In this document: positions 1-8,399 of the stretch, one piece after another | How positions within the stretch are numbered: position 1 is the stretch's first letter | Layout: each line of letters starts with the position of its first letter | Assembly (NCBI RefSeq): GCF_007677875.1 | Contig: NZ_VEDO01000008.1 | Location: 1-64,000, forward strand | Direction of reading: 5' to 3' | Source of the DNA: Variovorax boronicumulans | GTDB lineage: Bacteria > Pseudomonadota > Gammaproteobacteria > Burkholderiales > Burkholderiaceae_C | Length of the DNA: 64,000 nucleotides | Notes under the pieces: generated by a model | What the model was told of the DNA's origin: nothing | Databases searched by the model: none | The model's input: the letters and a program-made list of their open reading frames with translations, nothing else | Position numbers and translations under genes: made by a program

Positions 1-57
1 GAACCGGCAAACCTTGGGACAAATCGCTTTACGGCGCTTGACTTCAAAGACGGTTAC

Positions 58-1011
58 TCAGTGCAGCAGGCTCTGCGCCTGCACCGCCTGCGAGCGGGCC
101 ACGATGCGCGGCAGGCCATCGGCCGCGTCGAAGGCGTGGGCCAGGTGTTCGATGAGCTTGCGCACGCGCAGCGGCTGGTGCTGGCGCTCGCGGTAGACCA
201 GGTAGATGCCCGGCGCCGGGCAGGCCCAGGCCGCCAGCACGGGCTGCAGCTCGCCACGCGCCACGGCCGGGTCGGCCAGCACCCGCGGAAGCACGGCCAG
301 GCCCTGGCCCAGCAGCGCGGCGGCCATCAGCGCCTCCACATGGTTGGCGCGCAGCGCCTGGCGCAGCTGGGGCTGCGAGCGCTCCTGCGTGACCGGGTGG
401 CTGAACTGCCAGGCTCGGCTGGCGCCGGGGCCGCTGTGCACCACGCAGTCGTGGCCAGCCAGCTCGTCCGGATCGCGCGGCAGGCCGCGCGCGCGCAGGT
501 AGGCCGGCGCCGCGTAGACACCCATGGGCACCTCGCCGATGCGGCGCGCCACGAGGTGTTCGGGCAGCACCTGGGCGATGCGTAGCGCGAGGTCGACAGC
601 GCCGTCCTCCATGGACTCCAGCGCATCGCCGAGCACGAGGTCGATGCGCACCTGTGGATGCTGGGCCATGAAGTCGGCCAGCAGCGGCGCCAGCCGCGCC
701 GCCCCGAACGAGGCCGGCGCCGAGAAGCGGATGTCTCCCGCCACCTCCTCTCCGTGCAGGCGGCTGCTGCGCATCAGGGCCTCGTAGGCGCCGATCACGC
801 CGCGCGCACGGGCCAGCGCGGCCTCGCCCTCGCGTGTGAGCGCCACGCGCCGCGTGGAGCGCTGCAGCAGGCGCAGACCCAGGCTCTGCTCCAGTTCCTG
901 CACGGCGCGCGTGACCACGGGCGTGGACAGGTCCAGCGATGCCGCAGCCCGCGTGAAGCTGCTGCGCTCGGCCACGGCGGCGAAGATTTCGAGGGCTTTG
1001 AGTCGGTCCAT
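58..1011 (-). CDS. LysR-family transcriptional regulator
   Basis: The 317-residue product has the two-part LysR layout. Its N-terminal winged helix-turn-helix (residues about 1-60) begins MDRLKALEIFAAVAE and contains the recognition-helix region AAASLDLSTPVVTRAVQELE. A periplasmic-binding-like effector domain follows (about 90-300). It should bind DNA as an oligomer and respond to a small ligand that the sequence does not reveal. I chose the ATG at 1011 because LysR proteins normally start a few residues before this helix. An in-frame ATG at 1041 would add ten residues, and neither start has a clear ribosome binding site. It lies 67 bp downstream of the DUF2817 peptidase gene on the same strand, so it may be the third gene of the hydrolase operon, although LysR genes are more often divergent from their targets. 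The family call is secure; the target is unknown. Confidence 0.9.
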   Translation of the reverse strand: MDRLKALEIFAAVAERSSFTRAAASLDLSTPVVTRAVQELEQSLGLRLLQRSTRRVALTREGEAALARARGVIGAYEALMRSSRLHGEEVAGDIRFSAPASFGAARLAPLLADFMAQHPQVRIDLVLGDALESMEDGAVDLALRIAQVLPEHLVARRIGEVPMGVYAAPAYLRARGLPRDPDELAGHDCVVHSGPGASRAWQFSHPVTQERSQPQLRQALRANHVEALMAAALLGQGLAVLPRVLADPAVARGELQPVLAAWACPAPGIYLVYRERQHQPLRVRKLIEHLAHAFDAADGLPRIVARSQAVQAQSLLH

Positions 1012-1078
1012 GGGCGCATGGTGCGCCGCAACAACCGACATGGAATCTCAGCCCGGTTTCGGTTTGTTTCGTTTCATG

Positions 1079-2167
1079 TCAAGCCGCGGCCAGACCATCC
1101 ACGGCCTGGAACATGGCTTGGCGCGCCTGGCTGATCACCTGGCCTTTCCAGACGTCGGTGTCGGTGTAGAAGGCCGCCAGCAGGCGCGCGCGGATGGCCT
1201 GCGCGAGCGCGGGCGGCGCCTCCGGGTGGCGGTGCAGCCAGTGGTCGCCGCGCAGGGCTTCGATGACCTCCTCGAAGGGCACGGTGCCGTATTCGAGCGC
1301 CAGGCCCGTGTACTCGGCCTGCGGGCATTCTTCGTACACGGCGTTGAAGGCCATGCCGGTCAGGAAGGCCGAGGTCGAAGAGCCGTCGTAGATCGAGGTC
1401 ACGCCCTGCCCCCACCAGGCCCGTGCACGTGCGAGCGCGGCCGCATCGTCGCGGCAGGCGAAGATGCGCTCGCCGTTGCCCGACGGCCCCAGGCCCGTGT
1501 GCAGGTCGATCCAGGCCAGCCGGCGCGCGCGGCCACCCTCGCGCCGCAGCACTTCGCGCCAGGCCCGGTTGCTCCAGGTCGGCCCCGTGCCGCCGTAGAA
1601 CAGCCCGTCGGCAAAGCCGTGCTGGCCGCGGCTCACGGCGGACTGCAGTGCGGCCGCGCCATGCCGGGCCACATAGGCGGCCACGGCGGCCCGGTTGGCC
1701 TCCGTGGGCGGCCACTCGGCGGGCAGCATGAGGTCGTGCACCTCGGCATAGGCCGGGTTGTCGGGCAGCGGCTGCGCGAAGTCCTGGAAGTTGCGGTTCA
1801 GGTCCACGTTCTCCTGCGTGACGCGGCGCGTCCACGAGAAGCCGTAGGGGTTGAGCGCATGCACGTACAGCACGGCCACGCCAGCCCCATGGGCCTTCGC
1901 GCGCCATTCGTCGTCGTGCAGCGCGAACACCTGCACGCCGCTGCCGCAATGGCCTTCGACGCCGTGGCAGGCGCTCGTGACGATCAGCAGCCGCTCGGCA
2001 TCGGACGGGCCGTCGCGCGCCGTGTCCAGCGCCAACGCTTCCCCCTCGCGGCCCGGCAGGGGGTGGGCCAGCGAGGTGATCGCCAGCCCTGCCCGGGCAG
2101 CGCCCTCGAGGAACCTGGCGCGCGCTTCGCGGTAGCCGGGCGAGAAGGCCTGCGCGACGCCGATCAT
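1079..2167 (-). CDS. M14-like zinc peptidase (DUF2817 family)
   Basis: This 362-residue protein resembles the DUF2817 branch of the M14 carboxypeptidase fold. Candidate zinc ligands are His67 and Glu70 in SACHGVEGHCGSG, together with a later His in WIDLHTGLGPSG. DLNRNF (about 121-126) looks like the substrate-carboxylate binding segment, and LEYGTVPFEEV may hold the general base. No signal peptide is visible, so a cytoplasmic hydrolase acting on a small peptide or amide is likely. The ATG at 2167 overlaps the stop of the upstream amidohydrolase as ATGA, which indicates translational coupling. The two probably act together on an acylated or peptide-like nitrogen compound, but the substrate cannot be read from the sequence. 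Confidence 0.8.
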   Translation of the reverse strand: MIGVAQAFSPGYREARARFLEGAARAGLAITSLAHPLPGREGEALALDTARDGPSDAERLLIVTSACHGVEGHCGSGVQVFALHDDEWRAKAHGAGVAVLYVHALNPYGFSWTRRVTQENVDLNRNFQDFAQPLPDNPAYAEVHDLMLPAEWPPTEANRAAVAAYVARHGAAALQSAVSRGQHGFADGLFYGGTGPTWSNRAWREVLRREGGRARRLAWIDLHTGLGPSGNGERIFACRDDAAALARARAWWGQGVTSIYDGSSTSAFLTGMAFNAVYEECPQAEYTGLALEYGTVPFEEVIEALRGDHWLHRHPEAPPALAQAIRARLLAAFYTDTDVWKGQVISQARQAMFQAVDGLAAA

Positions 2168-3360
2168 GGTGCTGGCCGCGCCAGCCACGCTTCGGCCAGG
2201 CGCACCCAGTAGCTCGCACCCAGCGGAATCAGCTCGTCGTTGAAGTCGTAGCTGGGGTTGTGGATGGTGCAGGGCCCGCCGCCGTGGCCGATCTCGCGGT
2301 GCGCGCCATCGCCGTTGCCGATGAAGCAGTAGGCGCCGGGCCTGGCCTGCAGCATGTAGGCGAAGTCTTCCGCACCCATGGTCGGCTCCTGCGGGCGCAC
2401 GTTGTCGGCACCGACGATGCCGGCCATGACCTCGCGCGCGAACGCGGTCTCGGCCGCATGGTTCACGGTGGGCGGGTAGTTGCGCACGAACTCGAATTCG
2501 CACTGCGCATCGAAGGCCGCGCAGATGTTCTCGGCGATGGCCTGCATGCGCTTCTCGATCAGGTCCAGCACCTCCAGCGTGAAGGTGCGCACCGTGCCCT
2601 GCAGCTCGCAGCTGTCGGGCACCACGTTGGTGGCCTCGCCGGCATGGACCATGGTGACCGAGATCACGCCCGCGTCCACCGGCTTCTTGTTGCGGCTGAT
2701 GATGGTCTGGAAGGCCTGCACCATCTGGCAGGCGATGGGCACCGGGTCGGTACCCATGTGCGGCAGCGCCGCATGGCTGCCCTTTCCGCGGATGGTGATC
2801 TTGAACTCGTTGCTCGAGGCCATGACCGGGCCTTCGCTGACCGCGAAGCAGCCCACCGGCAGGCCGGGCCAGTTGTGCATGCCGAACACGGCCTCCATCG
2901 GGAACTGCTCGAACAGGCCGTCCTGGATCATCTCGCGCGCGCCGCCACCGCCCTCCTCGGCCGGCTGGAAGATCAGGTAGACGGTGCCGTCGAAATGGCG
3001 GTTCTTCGCCAGGTGCTGGGCCGCGGCGAGCAGCATGGCGGTGTGGCCGTCGTGCCCGCACGCGTGCATCTTGCCCTGGTGCCGGCTGGCATGGGGGAAG
3101 GTGTTGAATTCCTGCATGGGCAGTGCGTCGATGTCGGCGCGCAGGCCGACCGCGCGGGACGAACTGCCGTTCTTCACGATGCCGACCACGCCGGTCGTGC
3201 CCATGCCGCGGTGGATCGGGATGCCCCACTCCGTGAGCTTGGCCGCCACGAGGTCGGCCGTACGGACTTCCTCGAAGCACAGCTCGGGATGGGCGTGAAT
3301 GTCGCGGCGTACGGCGGCGATGCCGGCGGCCTGGCCGACGATGGAATCGATGAGCTTCAT
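2164..3360 (-). CDS. M20-family amidohydrolase (hippurate hydrolase/aminoacylase-like)
   Basis: This 398-residue M20D-type metallohydrolase removes an acyl group from an N-acyl amino acid or related amide. Metal-site motifs are GLRADIDALP (residues 72-81), HACGHDGHTAMLL with Cys101 and His103, and the Glu pair in PAEEGGGGA. A dimerisation domain (about 185-300) sits between the two halves of the catalytic domain, and THHP-like elements near the C-terminus (EIGHGGGPCTIHNPSYDFND) complete the site. The length matches HipO/AmhX-type enzymes, and no signal peptide is seen. It is the first gene of the minus-strand group and is coupled by a 4-bp overlap to the DUF2817 peptidase. The intergenic space towards the divergent PEP-CTERM gene is 219 bp and probably holds its promoter. 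The exact substrate is not determinable. Confidence 0.88.
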   Translation of the reverse strand: MKLIDSIVGQAAGIAAVRRDIHAHPELCFEEVRTADLVAAKLTEWGIPIHRGMGTTGVVGIVKNGSSSRAVGLRADIDALPMQEFNTFPHASRHQGKMHACGHDGHTAMLLAAAQHLAKNRHFDGTVYLIFQPAEEGGGGAREMIQDGLFEQFPMEAVFGMHNWPGLPVGCFAVSEGPVMASSNEFKITIRGKGSHAALPHMGTDPVPIACQMVQAFQTIISRNKKPVDAGVISVTMVHAGEATNVVPDSCELQGTVRTFTLEVLDLIEKRMQAIAENICAAFDAQCEFEFVRNYPPTVNHAAETAFAREVMAGIVGADNVRPQEPTMGAEDFAYMLQARPGAYCFIGNGDGAHREIGHGGGPCTIHNPSYDFNDELIPLGASYWVRLAEAWLARPAP

Positions 3361-3481
3361 GTGACTGGCGTCATGTCGGGTGGCGGAGCGGGCAGTCTAG
3401 CGTTGCGGCCGCTTTGCAGCGGAACCGCAGGGCGATGAAACAGACGACACAAAACAAGCATGACTTCAGCAATCCAGGGGA

Positions 3482-3509
3482 TTGTTTTTGTGACGCCGCG
3501 TGACATAGT
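3482..3509 (+). promoter_or_regulatory. candidate sigma70-like promoter for the PEP-CTERM gene
   Basis: TTGTTT at 3482-3487 and CATAGT at 3504-3509 are separated by 16 bp in the most AT-rich part of the divergent intergenic region, about 70 bp upstream of the PEP-CTERM start. Both hexamers match the consensus only partly, so this is a suggestion. Confidence 0.3.
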
Positions 3510-3579
3510 GCACGCCGTCAATGCGTTTTTGCGCGGACCGCAGCGCGCAAAGCGTGTAGCGGGAGGAGGAGGAACACCG

Positions 3580-4203
3580 ATGTTTGCGAACAGTTGGAAA
3601 CGCTGGCTGATGGCCGGCATGGTGGCCATCGCGGGCTTCGCGCACGCCGCTCCAGTGACGGTGGAAGTGGACGGCAGCGGGCCGTATGCCCCCGGCTCCA
3701 CGCTGGTGGTGCGGCTGTTCGATGCCGATCCCGGCGTGGGGCTGTGCATGCCCGGCTTCTGCGCGGCCGATCTGCGCGTGACCTTCGATACGGCGCTGGT
3801 CCAGTCACCCATGGTCGGAGCGCTGTTTCCAGGATGGCTGAGCGTCGATGACATCGCATCGGTCACCCCCGGCGCGGTCATGCCGCTTGGCGGATCGCTG
3901 GCCTTCATCGACATCACGCTGTTCGCCTTGCCGTTCGGCGATGTGCCCACGGGCAAGACCGAGATCCTGAGCCTGAGCTTCACGGTCCAGGCGGGCATGG
4001 GCGGCCAGGGCAGCATCACAGTGGAACCCTTCACCCTGCGCGATGGCGACCCGCCCATCTACCCGTTCGTCGCGGCAGCCTCGCCCGGCTTCGAGGTGAC
4101 GCAGGGCAACACCGTGCCCGAGCCTGCCAGCCTGGCGCTGACGGCCCTGGGCCTGGGCCTGGGATGGGTGGGCCGCAGGCGCTCCGCGGCCAGCGCCGCC
4201 TGA
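3580..4203 (+). CDS. PEP-CTERM sorting-domain protein with cohesin-like body
   Basis: The 207-residue precursor starts at the ATG at 3580, which follows a purine-rich ribosome binding site at 3561-3572. An N-terminal signal peptide ends near AGFAHA. The middle (about residues 25-165) has the alternating strand pattern of a cohesin-like beta sandwich: APGSTLVVRLF, ADLRVTFDTALV and TEILSLSFTVQAG. The C-terminus carries the sorting signal PEPASLALTALGLGLGW followed by a basic cluster GRRR. PEP-CTERM proteins are exported by Sec and then processed by an exosortase, which is not in this window. The gene lies just upstream of the giant-protein export operon, separated by a hairpin. Because the giant protein ends in a dockerin-like module, this cohesin-like protein could be its surface partner; that link is inference. 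Confidence 0.82.
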   Translation: MFANSWKRWLMAGMVAIAGFAHAAPVTVEVDGSGPYAPGSTLVVRLFDADPGVGLCMPGFCAADLRVTFDTALVQSPMVGALFPGWLSVDDIASVTPGAVMPLGGSLAFIDITLFALPFGDVPTGKTEILSLSFTVQAGMGGQGSITVEPFTLRDGDPPIYPFVAAASPGFEVTQGNTVPEPASLALTALGLGLGWVGRRRSAASAA

Positions 4204-4231
4204 GCAGTCCTCTTCCAGCAACGTAGCAGCA

Positions 4232-4260
4232 CAGATCGGCGGCCACGGGCCACCGATCTG
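4232..4260. terminator. strong hairpin between the PEP-CTERM gene and the export operon
   Basis: CAGATCGG (4232-4239) pairs with CCGATCTG (4253-4260). After a single C/A mismatch, GGCC (4241-4244) pairs with GGCC (4248-4251) around a 3-base ACG loop. The structure begins 28 bp after the PEP-CTERM stop. No T-run follows, so it could be a hairpin-only terminator or an mRNA-stabilising structure. It would partly isolate the downstream operon. Confidence 0.55.
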
Positions 4261-4295
4261 CCGCGGCACACACGGTTCGGGCCAAGGGAGGCACG

Positions 4296-6203
4296 ATGGG
4301 TCTTGCTGCGCCTTCGAAAAGCACTGACGCCCCGGCGCCCGGCGCGGCGAACGAGGCCACGCACCGCATGCTCGGCGACGCGTCCGACGCGCGCGCCTTC
4401 CTGCGCCAGTGGCTGGCCCTGGCCGTGGCGCGGCTGCCCCAGGTCGACGGCGCGCTGCTGCTGGTCGAGGACGAGGCCGGCGTGCTCGTGCCCGGTGCCA
4501 TGTGGCCGGAGCAGATCGCCGACGTGAGCCCTTATGCGCAGGCCGCGCAGGCCTGCGTGGACAGCCGGCGCGATGTGGTGTTACCGCTGCCACGGCCGCA
4601 GGACAGCGGCGCAGCGGCCCCCCGGCGCGCACCACCGCCCACCGACCAGGTGGTCGTGGCCTCGCCGCTGTTCAGCGCGCAGCGCCTGATCGGTGCGCTG
4701 GTGTTCACGACACGCCGTGGCGGCGAGGCCGGTGTGGCGTGCGCCGTGACCGATCTGCAGTGGGGCGCGGGCTGGCTCGATGCCCTGGCGCGCAGCCGCG
4801 GCCGCGAGACCGAGCAGGCCGCGCTGCAGCGCGCGTGCGCCGGGCTCGATCTGGTCGCGCTGATCGCCCAGTACGACCAGGTCGACGACGCCTGCATGGC
4901 CGTGGCCGCCGAACTGGCCCGCGCCGTCGGCGGCCTGCGCGTGGCCATCGGCCTGGTGGCGCCGGGGGGCAGGCTGCGCCTGGTCGCCCTCTCGCACGCG
5001 GCCTGGTTCGACCGCAAGAGCCAGCAGGCCGCCGCCATCGAACGCGCCATGGCCGAGGCCGTGGAGCAGCGCTGCAGCCTGTCCTGGCCGCCCGTGCACG
5101 GCGACCCGCAGCGCGTGGACCGCGCCCAGCACGACGTGGCCACCGCCATGCCCGGCCCCGACGATGCGCCCGGCGGCGTGCTGACCGTGCCCATCGTGGC
5201 CGGTGCGCGCGCGGTCGGCGCCGTGGTCTGGCACCTGCCGGCATCCCAGGTCACGCCGGCCTTCATGGCCCAGATCGAGGGCATCGCCGTGGTGCTGGCG
5301 CCGTTGCTGGCGCGCCTGCAGGACGCCTCGCGCTGGTTCTCCGGCGCCGTGCCCGCCCAGTTGCGCCAGGGCTGGGCCGCGCTGCGCGATCCGCGCCGCC
5401 CGGCCTTCGCGGTCGGCGGCGCGCTGCTGCTGGCGGCGCTGGCCGCCGTGGCCCTGGTGCCCACGGCCTACCGCGTGCCGGCCCGCGCCGTGCTCGAAGG
5501 CGAGGTGCAGCGCGTGATGGCCGCCCCCTTCGAAGGCTTCGTGGCCGAGGCCCCCGTGCGCGCCGGCGAGCGCGTGGCGCGCGGCGAACTGCTGGCCCGG
5601 CTGGACGACCGCGACCTGGCCATCGAGCAGGCCCGGCTGCGCGCCGAACTCGCGCAGCAGGAGCAAAAGCTCGCCGAGGCCATGGCCGCCCACAACCGCG
5701 CCGAATCGGCCGTGGTCTCCGCCCAGGTCGGCGAGACCCAGGCCAAGCTCGAGCAGGTCACGCAGCGCATGCAGCGCACGCGCGTGGAGGCGCCGTTCGA
5801 CGGCGTGCTCGTGGCCGGCGACTGGTCGCAGGCCATCGGCAGCCCGATCGAGCAGGGCAAGATGCTGTTCACGCTGGCGCCGCTGACGGGCTACCGCGTG
5901 GTGCTCAAGGTCGACGAGCGCGACGTGCGCGACGTGGCCCCCGGACAGCACGGCGCGCTCGTGCTCTCGGGCATGGCGGCCGAGCGCCTGCCCTTCGTGG
6001 TGCGCCAGATCTCGGTGGCCACGGCCGAGGAAGGTGCCAACCTGTTCCGTGTCGAGGCCGACCTGGTCGGCACGCCCGAGCGCCTGCGCCCCGGCATGGA
6101 AGGCGTGGGCAAGATCGAGGCCGGCGAGCGCACGCTGCTGTGGATCGCCACGCGCCGGCTGGTGGACTGGATGCGCGTCACCCTGTGGCGCTACCTGCCT
6201 TGA
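4296..6203 (+). CDS. GAF-HlyD membrane adaptor of a giant-protein export locus
   Basis: This 635-residue protein has a long cytoplasmic N-terminal half with two GAF-like segments (about residues 25-160 and 190-345). A single membrane helix follows (about 370-392, [19 protein letters not shown]). The periplasmic HlyD-type adaptor comes next: a split barrel-sandwich hybrid ([18 protein letters not shown] and [12 protein letters not shown]) around a Gln/Ala-rich coiled coil (about 440-495), then beta-barrel domains. It ends with a Trp/Arg-rich tail ([20 protein letters not shown]). The start has a good ribosome binding site (AAGGGAGG, 4284-4291). HlyD adaptors bridge an inner-membrane exporter to the outer membrane; here the next genes are an M50 membrane protease and a SecA-like ATPase instead of an ABC transporter. 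The cytoplasmic GAF half could sense a ligand or bind the ATPase. Domain calls are firm; the assembly is inferred. Confidence 0.85.
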   Translation: MGLAAPSKSTDAPAPGAANEATHRMLGDASDARAFLRQWLALAVARLPQVDGALLLVEDEAGVLVPGAMWPEQIADVSPYAQAAQACVDSRRDVVLPLPRPQDSGAAAPRRAPPPTDQVVVASPLFSAQRLIGALVFTTRRGGEAGVACAVTDLQWGAGWLDALARSRGRETEQAALQRACAGLDLVALIAQYDQVDDACMAVAAELARAVGGLRVAIGLVAPGGRLRLVALSHAAWFDRKSQQAAAIERAMAEAVEQRCSLSWPPVHGDPQRVDRAQHDVATAMPGPDDAPGGVLTVPIVAGARAVGAVVWHLPASQVTPAFMAQIEGIAVVLAPLLARLQDASRWFSGAVPAQLRQGWAALRDPRRPAFAVGGALLLAALAAVALVPTAYRVPARAVLEGEVQRVMAAPFEGFVAEAPVRAGERVARGELLARLDDRDLAIEQARLRAELAQQEQKLAEAMAAHNRAESAVVSAQVGETQAKLEQVTQRMQRTRVEAPFDGVLVAGDWSQAIGSPIEQGKMLFTLAPLTGYRVVLKVDERDVRDVAPGQHGALVLSGMAAERLPFVVRQISVATAEEGANLFRVEADLVGTPERLRPGMEGVGKIEAGERTLLWIATRRLVDWMRVTLWRYLP

Positions 6204-6207
6204 TGCC

Positions 6208-8382
6208 ATGGGCCAGGAATTTCAATCCGCGCACTGGTACCGCGTGTCCGCGGTGCGGCCACGCCTGGCGCCCGAGCTGCGGGCCCAGCGCCAGACCATC
6301 CGCGGCACCGCCTGGTACGTGCTGTTCGACCCGCTCAACCAGCGCACCCACCGGCTCACGCCCGAGGCCTGGTTCGTGGTCTCGCGCATGGACGGCCGCT
6401 ACACCGTGGAGCAGCTCTGGCAGGCCGCGGTCGACGCGCTGGGCGAGAAGGCGCCGCCGCAGGACGAGCTGATCCAGCTGCTGTCGCAGCTGCACGAGGC
6501 CGACGCGCTGGCGTCCGACGCCATGCCCGACATGGACGACCAGCTGCGCCGGCGCGACCGCCAGCGCCGCCAGCAGTGGCTGCGCAACCTCAAGAACCCG
6601 ATGGCGCTGCGCTTTCGGCTCTGGGACCCGGACCGCTTCCTGGTGCGCACCTTGCCCTTGGTCGCCTGGCTGCTCGGCCCGCTCGGCGCACTGCTGTGGC
6701 TGGCCGTGGTGCTGCCGGCCGGCGTGCTGGCGTGGCAGAACTGGGGCGAGATCGCCGGCAATGCGTCCGACACGCTGCTGTCGGCCACCAGCCTGCTGAC
6801 CATGGCCGTCGTCTACCCGGGGGTGAAATTCATCCACGAGATGTCGCACGCCTACGCCGCGCGCCGCCACGGCGCCGAGGTGCACGACATGGGGCTCATG
6901 TTCCTGGTGTTCGCGCCCGTGCCCTATGTCGACGCCTCGGGCAGCGCCGCCTTCCCCCGCCGCAGCCAGCGCGCGCTGGTGGCCGGCATCGGCATGCTGG
7001 CCGAACTGTTCCTGGCCGCGCTGGCGCTGTGGGCCTGGCTGGCGGTGGAGCCCGGCCTGGTGCGCTCGCTGGCCTTCAGCGTGATGGTGCTGGGCGGCCT
7101 GTCCACGCTGCTGTTCAACGGCAACCCGCTGCTGCGCTTCGACGGCTACTTCGTGCTGTGCGATGCGATCGAGGTGCCCAACCTGGCGCAGCGCAGCAAC
7201 GCCTTCTGGATCTGGCTCATCAAGCGCCACGCCTTCGGCCTGGAGCAAGCCCGCCAGCCCGAGATGGTGGCCGGCGAGGGCAAGTGGCTCGCCGCCTATG
7301 CGCCGCTGTCGCTGGGCTACCGGCTGTCGATCACGCTGGGCATCGCCATCTTCCTGGGCCAGGAGTACCTCTACCTGGGCCTGGCCATCGGCATCTGGGG
7401 CATGCTGACGCAGTTCGTCTGGCCGCTGCTCAAGGGCCTGCGCTGGCTTTGGGCCGGCACCGACCTGGTCGGCCGCCGGCTGCGGCCGGCCGTGGTCACC
7501 GCGGTCGTCGTCGGCCTGGCGGTGCTGGGCCTGCTGGGCCTGCCGGCGCCACGCAGCACCTACGCCCAGGGCGTGGTCTGGCCGGCCGAGTCGGCCCAGC
7601 TGCGGGCCGGGGAATCGGGCTTCGTCGCGGCCGTGCGCGGCGCGCCGGGCCAGGCGATCGGCGCAGGCGCGCTGGTGCTGGCCCTGGCCAACGACCAGCT
7701 GGCGCGCGACCTGGAGACCGCCCAGGCCCGCGAGGAGCAGGCCCGCGCACGCTGGCAGGCCGCGCTGGCCGCCACCCGCACGCGCGCCGATGCCGCCGGT
7801 GCGCGCGTGGAACTCGCCGTGGCCACGGCCGCGCTGCACCAGGCCGAAGACGAGCACCAGCATGCCCTGCGCAAGCACGCCGGCCTGCGCGTGGTGGCGC
7901 AGCGCGACGGCCAGCTCGCGCTGCCGCTGGCCGCCGACCTGCCCGGCCGCTGGCTGCGCAAGGGCGAGAACGTGGGCCACCTGCGCACCGACGATGCGCC
8001 CACCGTGCGTGTGGTCGTCACGCAGGACGACATCGACAGCGTGCGCGCGGGGCCGGTCCGCATCCAGGTGCGGCTGGCCGGCGACCTGGGCCAGAGCGTG
8101 CCGGCCCGGCTCGTGCGCGAAGTGCCCGGCGGCGACAACAGCCTGCCGTCGCTGGCCCTGGCGCTCGAGCATGGCGGCACCGTGGCCGTGGACCCGCGCC
8201 AGGGCGAGGAGCCGCGCTCGCTGAACCGCGTGTTCCAGTTCGACCTGGCGCTGCCCGCCAGCGTGGCCGCCGCCCGCATCGGCGAACGCGCCCACGTGCG
8301 CTTCGTGCTCGACGACGAACCCCTGGGTCTGCAGGGTTGGCGCCGGCTGCGCCAGCTGCTGCTCTCCAAGCTCACGCTCTAG
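6208..8382 (+). CDS. M50 zinc metalloprotease with PqqD-like head and HlyD-like tail
   Basis: The 724-residue protein has three parts. The N-terminus (about 25-110) resembles a PqqD-like peptide-binding domain (LTPEAWFVVSRMDGRYTVEQ). A polytopic membrane region (about 150-450) holds the M50 site: His210-Glu211-x-x-His214 in FIHEMSHAYAARRHG, and the second metal motif NPLLRFDG with Asp312. The C-terminal half (about 455-724) resembles a HlyD barrel-sandwich and coiled-coil segment (RAGESGFVAAVRGAPGQ, then an Ala/Arg/Gln-rich helix pair). It starts 4 bp after the preceding gene, so the two are surely co-expressed. M50 enzymes cleave within or near the membrane. In this setting the likely client is the N-terminal segment of the giant protein, but it could instead use the fold as a membrane platform. 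Confidence 0.87.
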   Translation: MGQEFQSAHWYRVSAVRPRLAPELRAQRQTIRGTAWYVLFDPLNQRTHRLTPEAWFVVSRMDGRYTVEQLWQAAVDALGEKAPPQDELIQLLSQLHEADALASDAMPDMDDQLRRRDRQRRQQWLRNLKNPMALRFRLWDPDRFLVRTLPLVAWLLGPLGALLWLAVVLPAGVLAWQNWGEIAGNASDTLLSATSLLTMAVVYPGVKFIHEMSHAYAARRHGAEVHDMGLMFLVFAPVPYVDASGSAAFPRRSQRALVAGIGMLAELFLAALALWAWLAVEPGLVRSLAFSVMVLGGLSTLLFNGNPLLRFDGYFVLCDAIEVPNLAQRSNAFWIWLIKRHAFGLEQARQPEMVAGEGKWLAAYAPLSLGYRLSITLGIAIFLGQEYLYLGLAIGIWGMLTQFVWPLLKGLRWLWAGTDLVGRRLRPAVVTAVVVGLAVLGLLGLPAPRSTYAQGVVWPAESAQLRAGESGFVAAVRGAPGQAIGAGALVLALANDQLARDLETAQAREEQARARWQAALAATRTRADAAGARVELAVATAALHQAEDEHQHALRKHAGLRVVAQRDGQLALPLAADLPGRWLRKGENVGHLRTDDAPTVRVVVTQDDIDSVRAGPVRIQVRLAGDLGQSVPARLVREVPGGDNSLPSLALALEHGGTVAVDPRQGEEPRSLNRVFQFDLALPASVAAARIGERAHVRFVLDDEPLGLQGWRRLRQLLLSKLTL

Positions 8383-8399
8383 GGCACAGGACACCTGCC

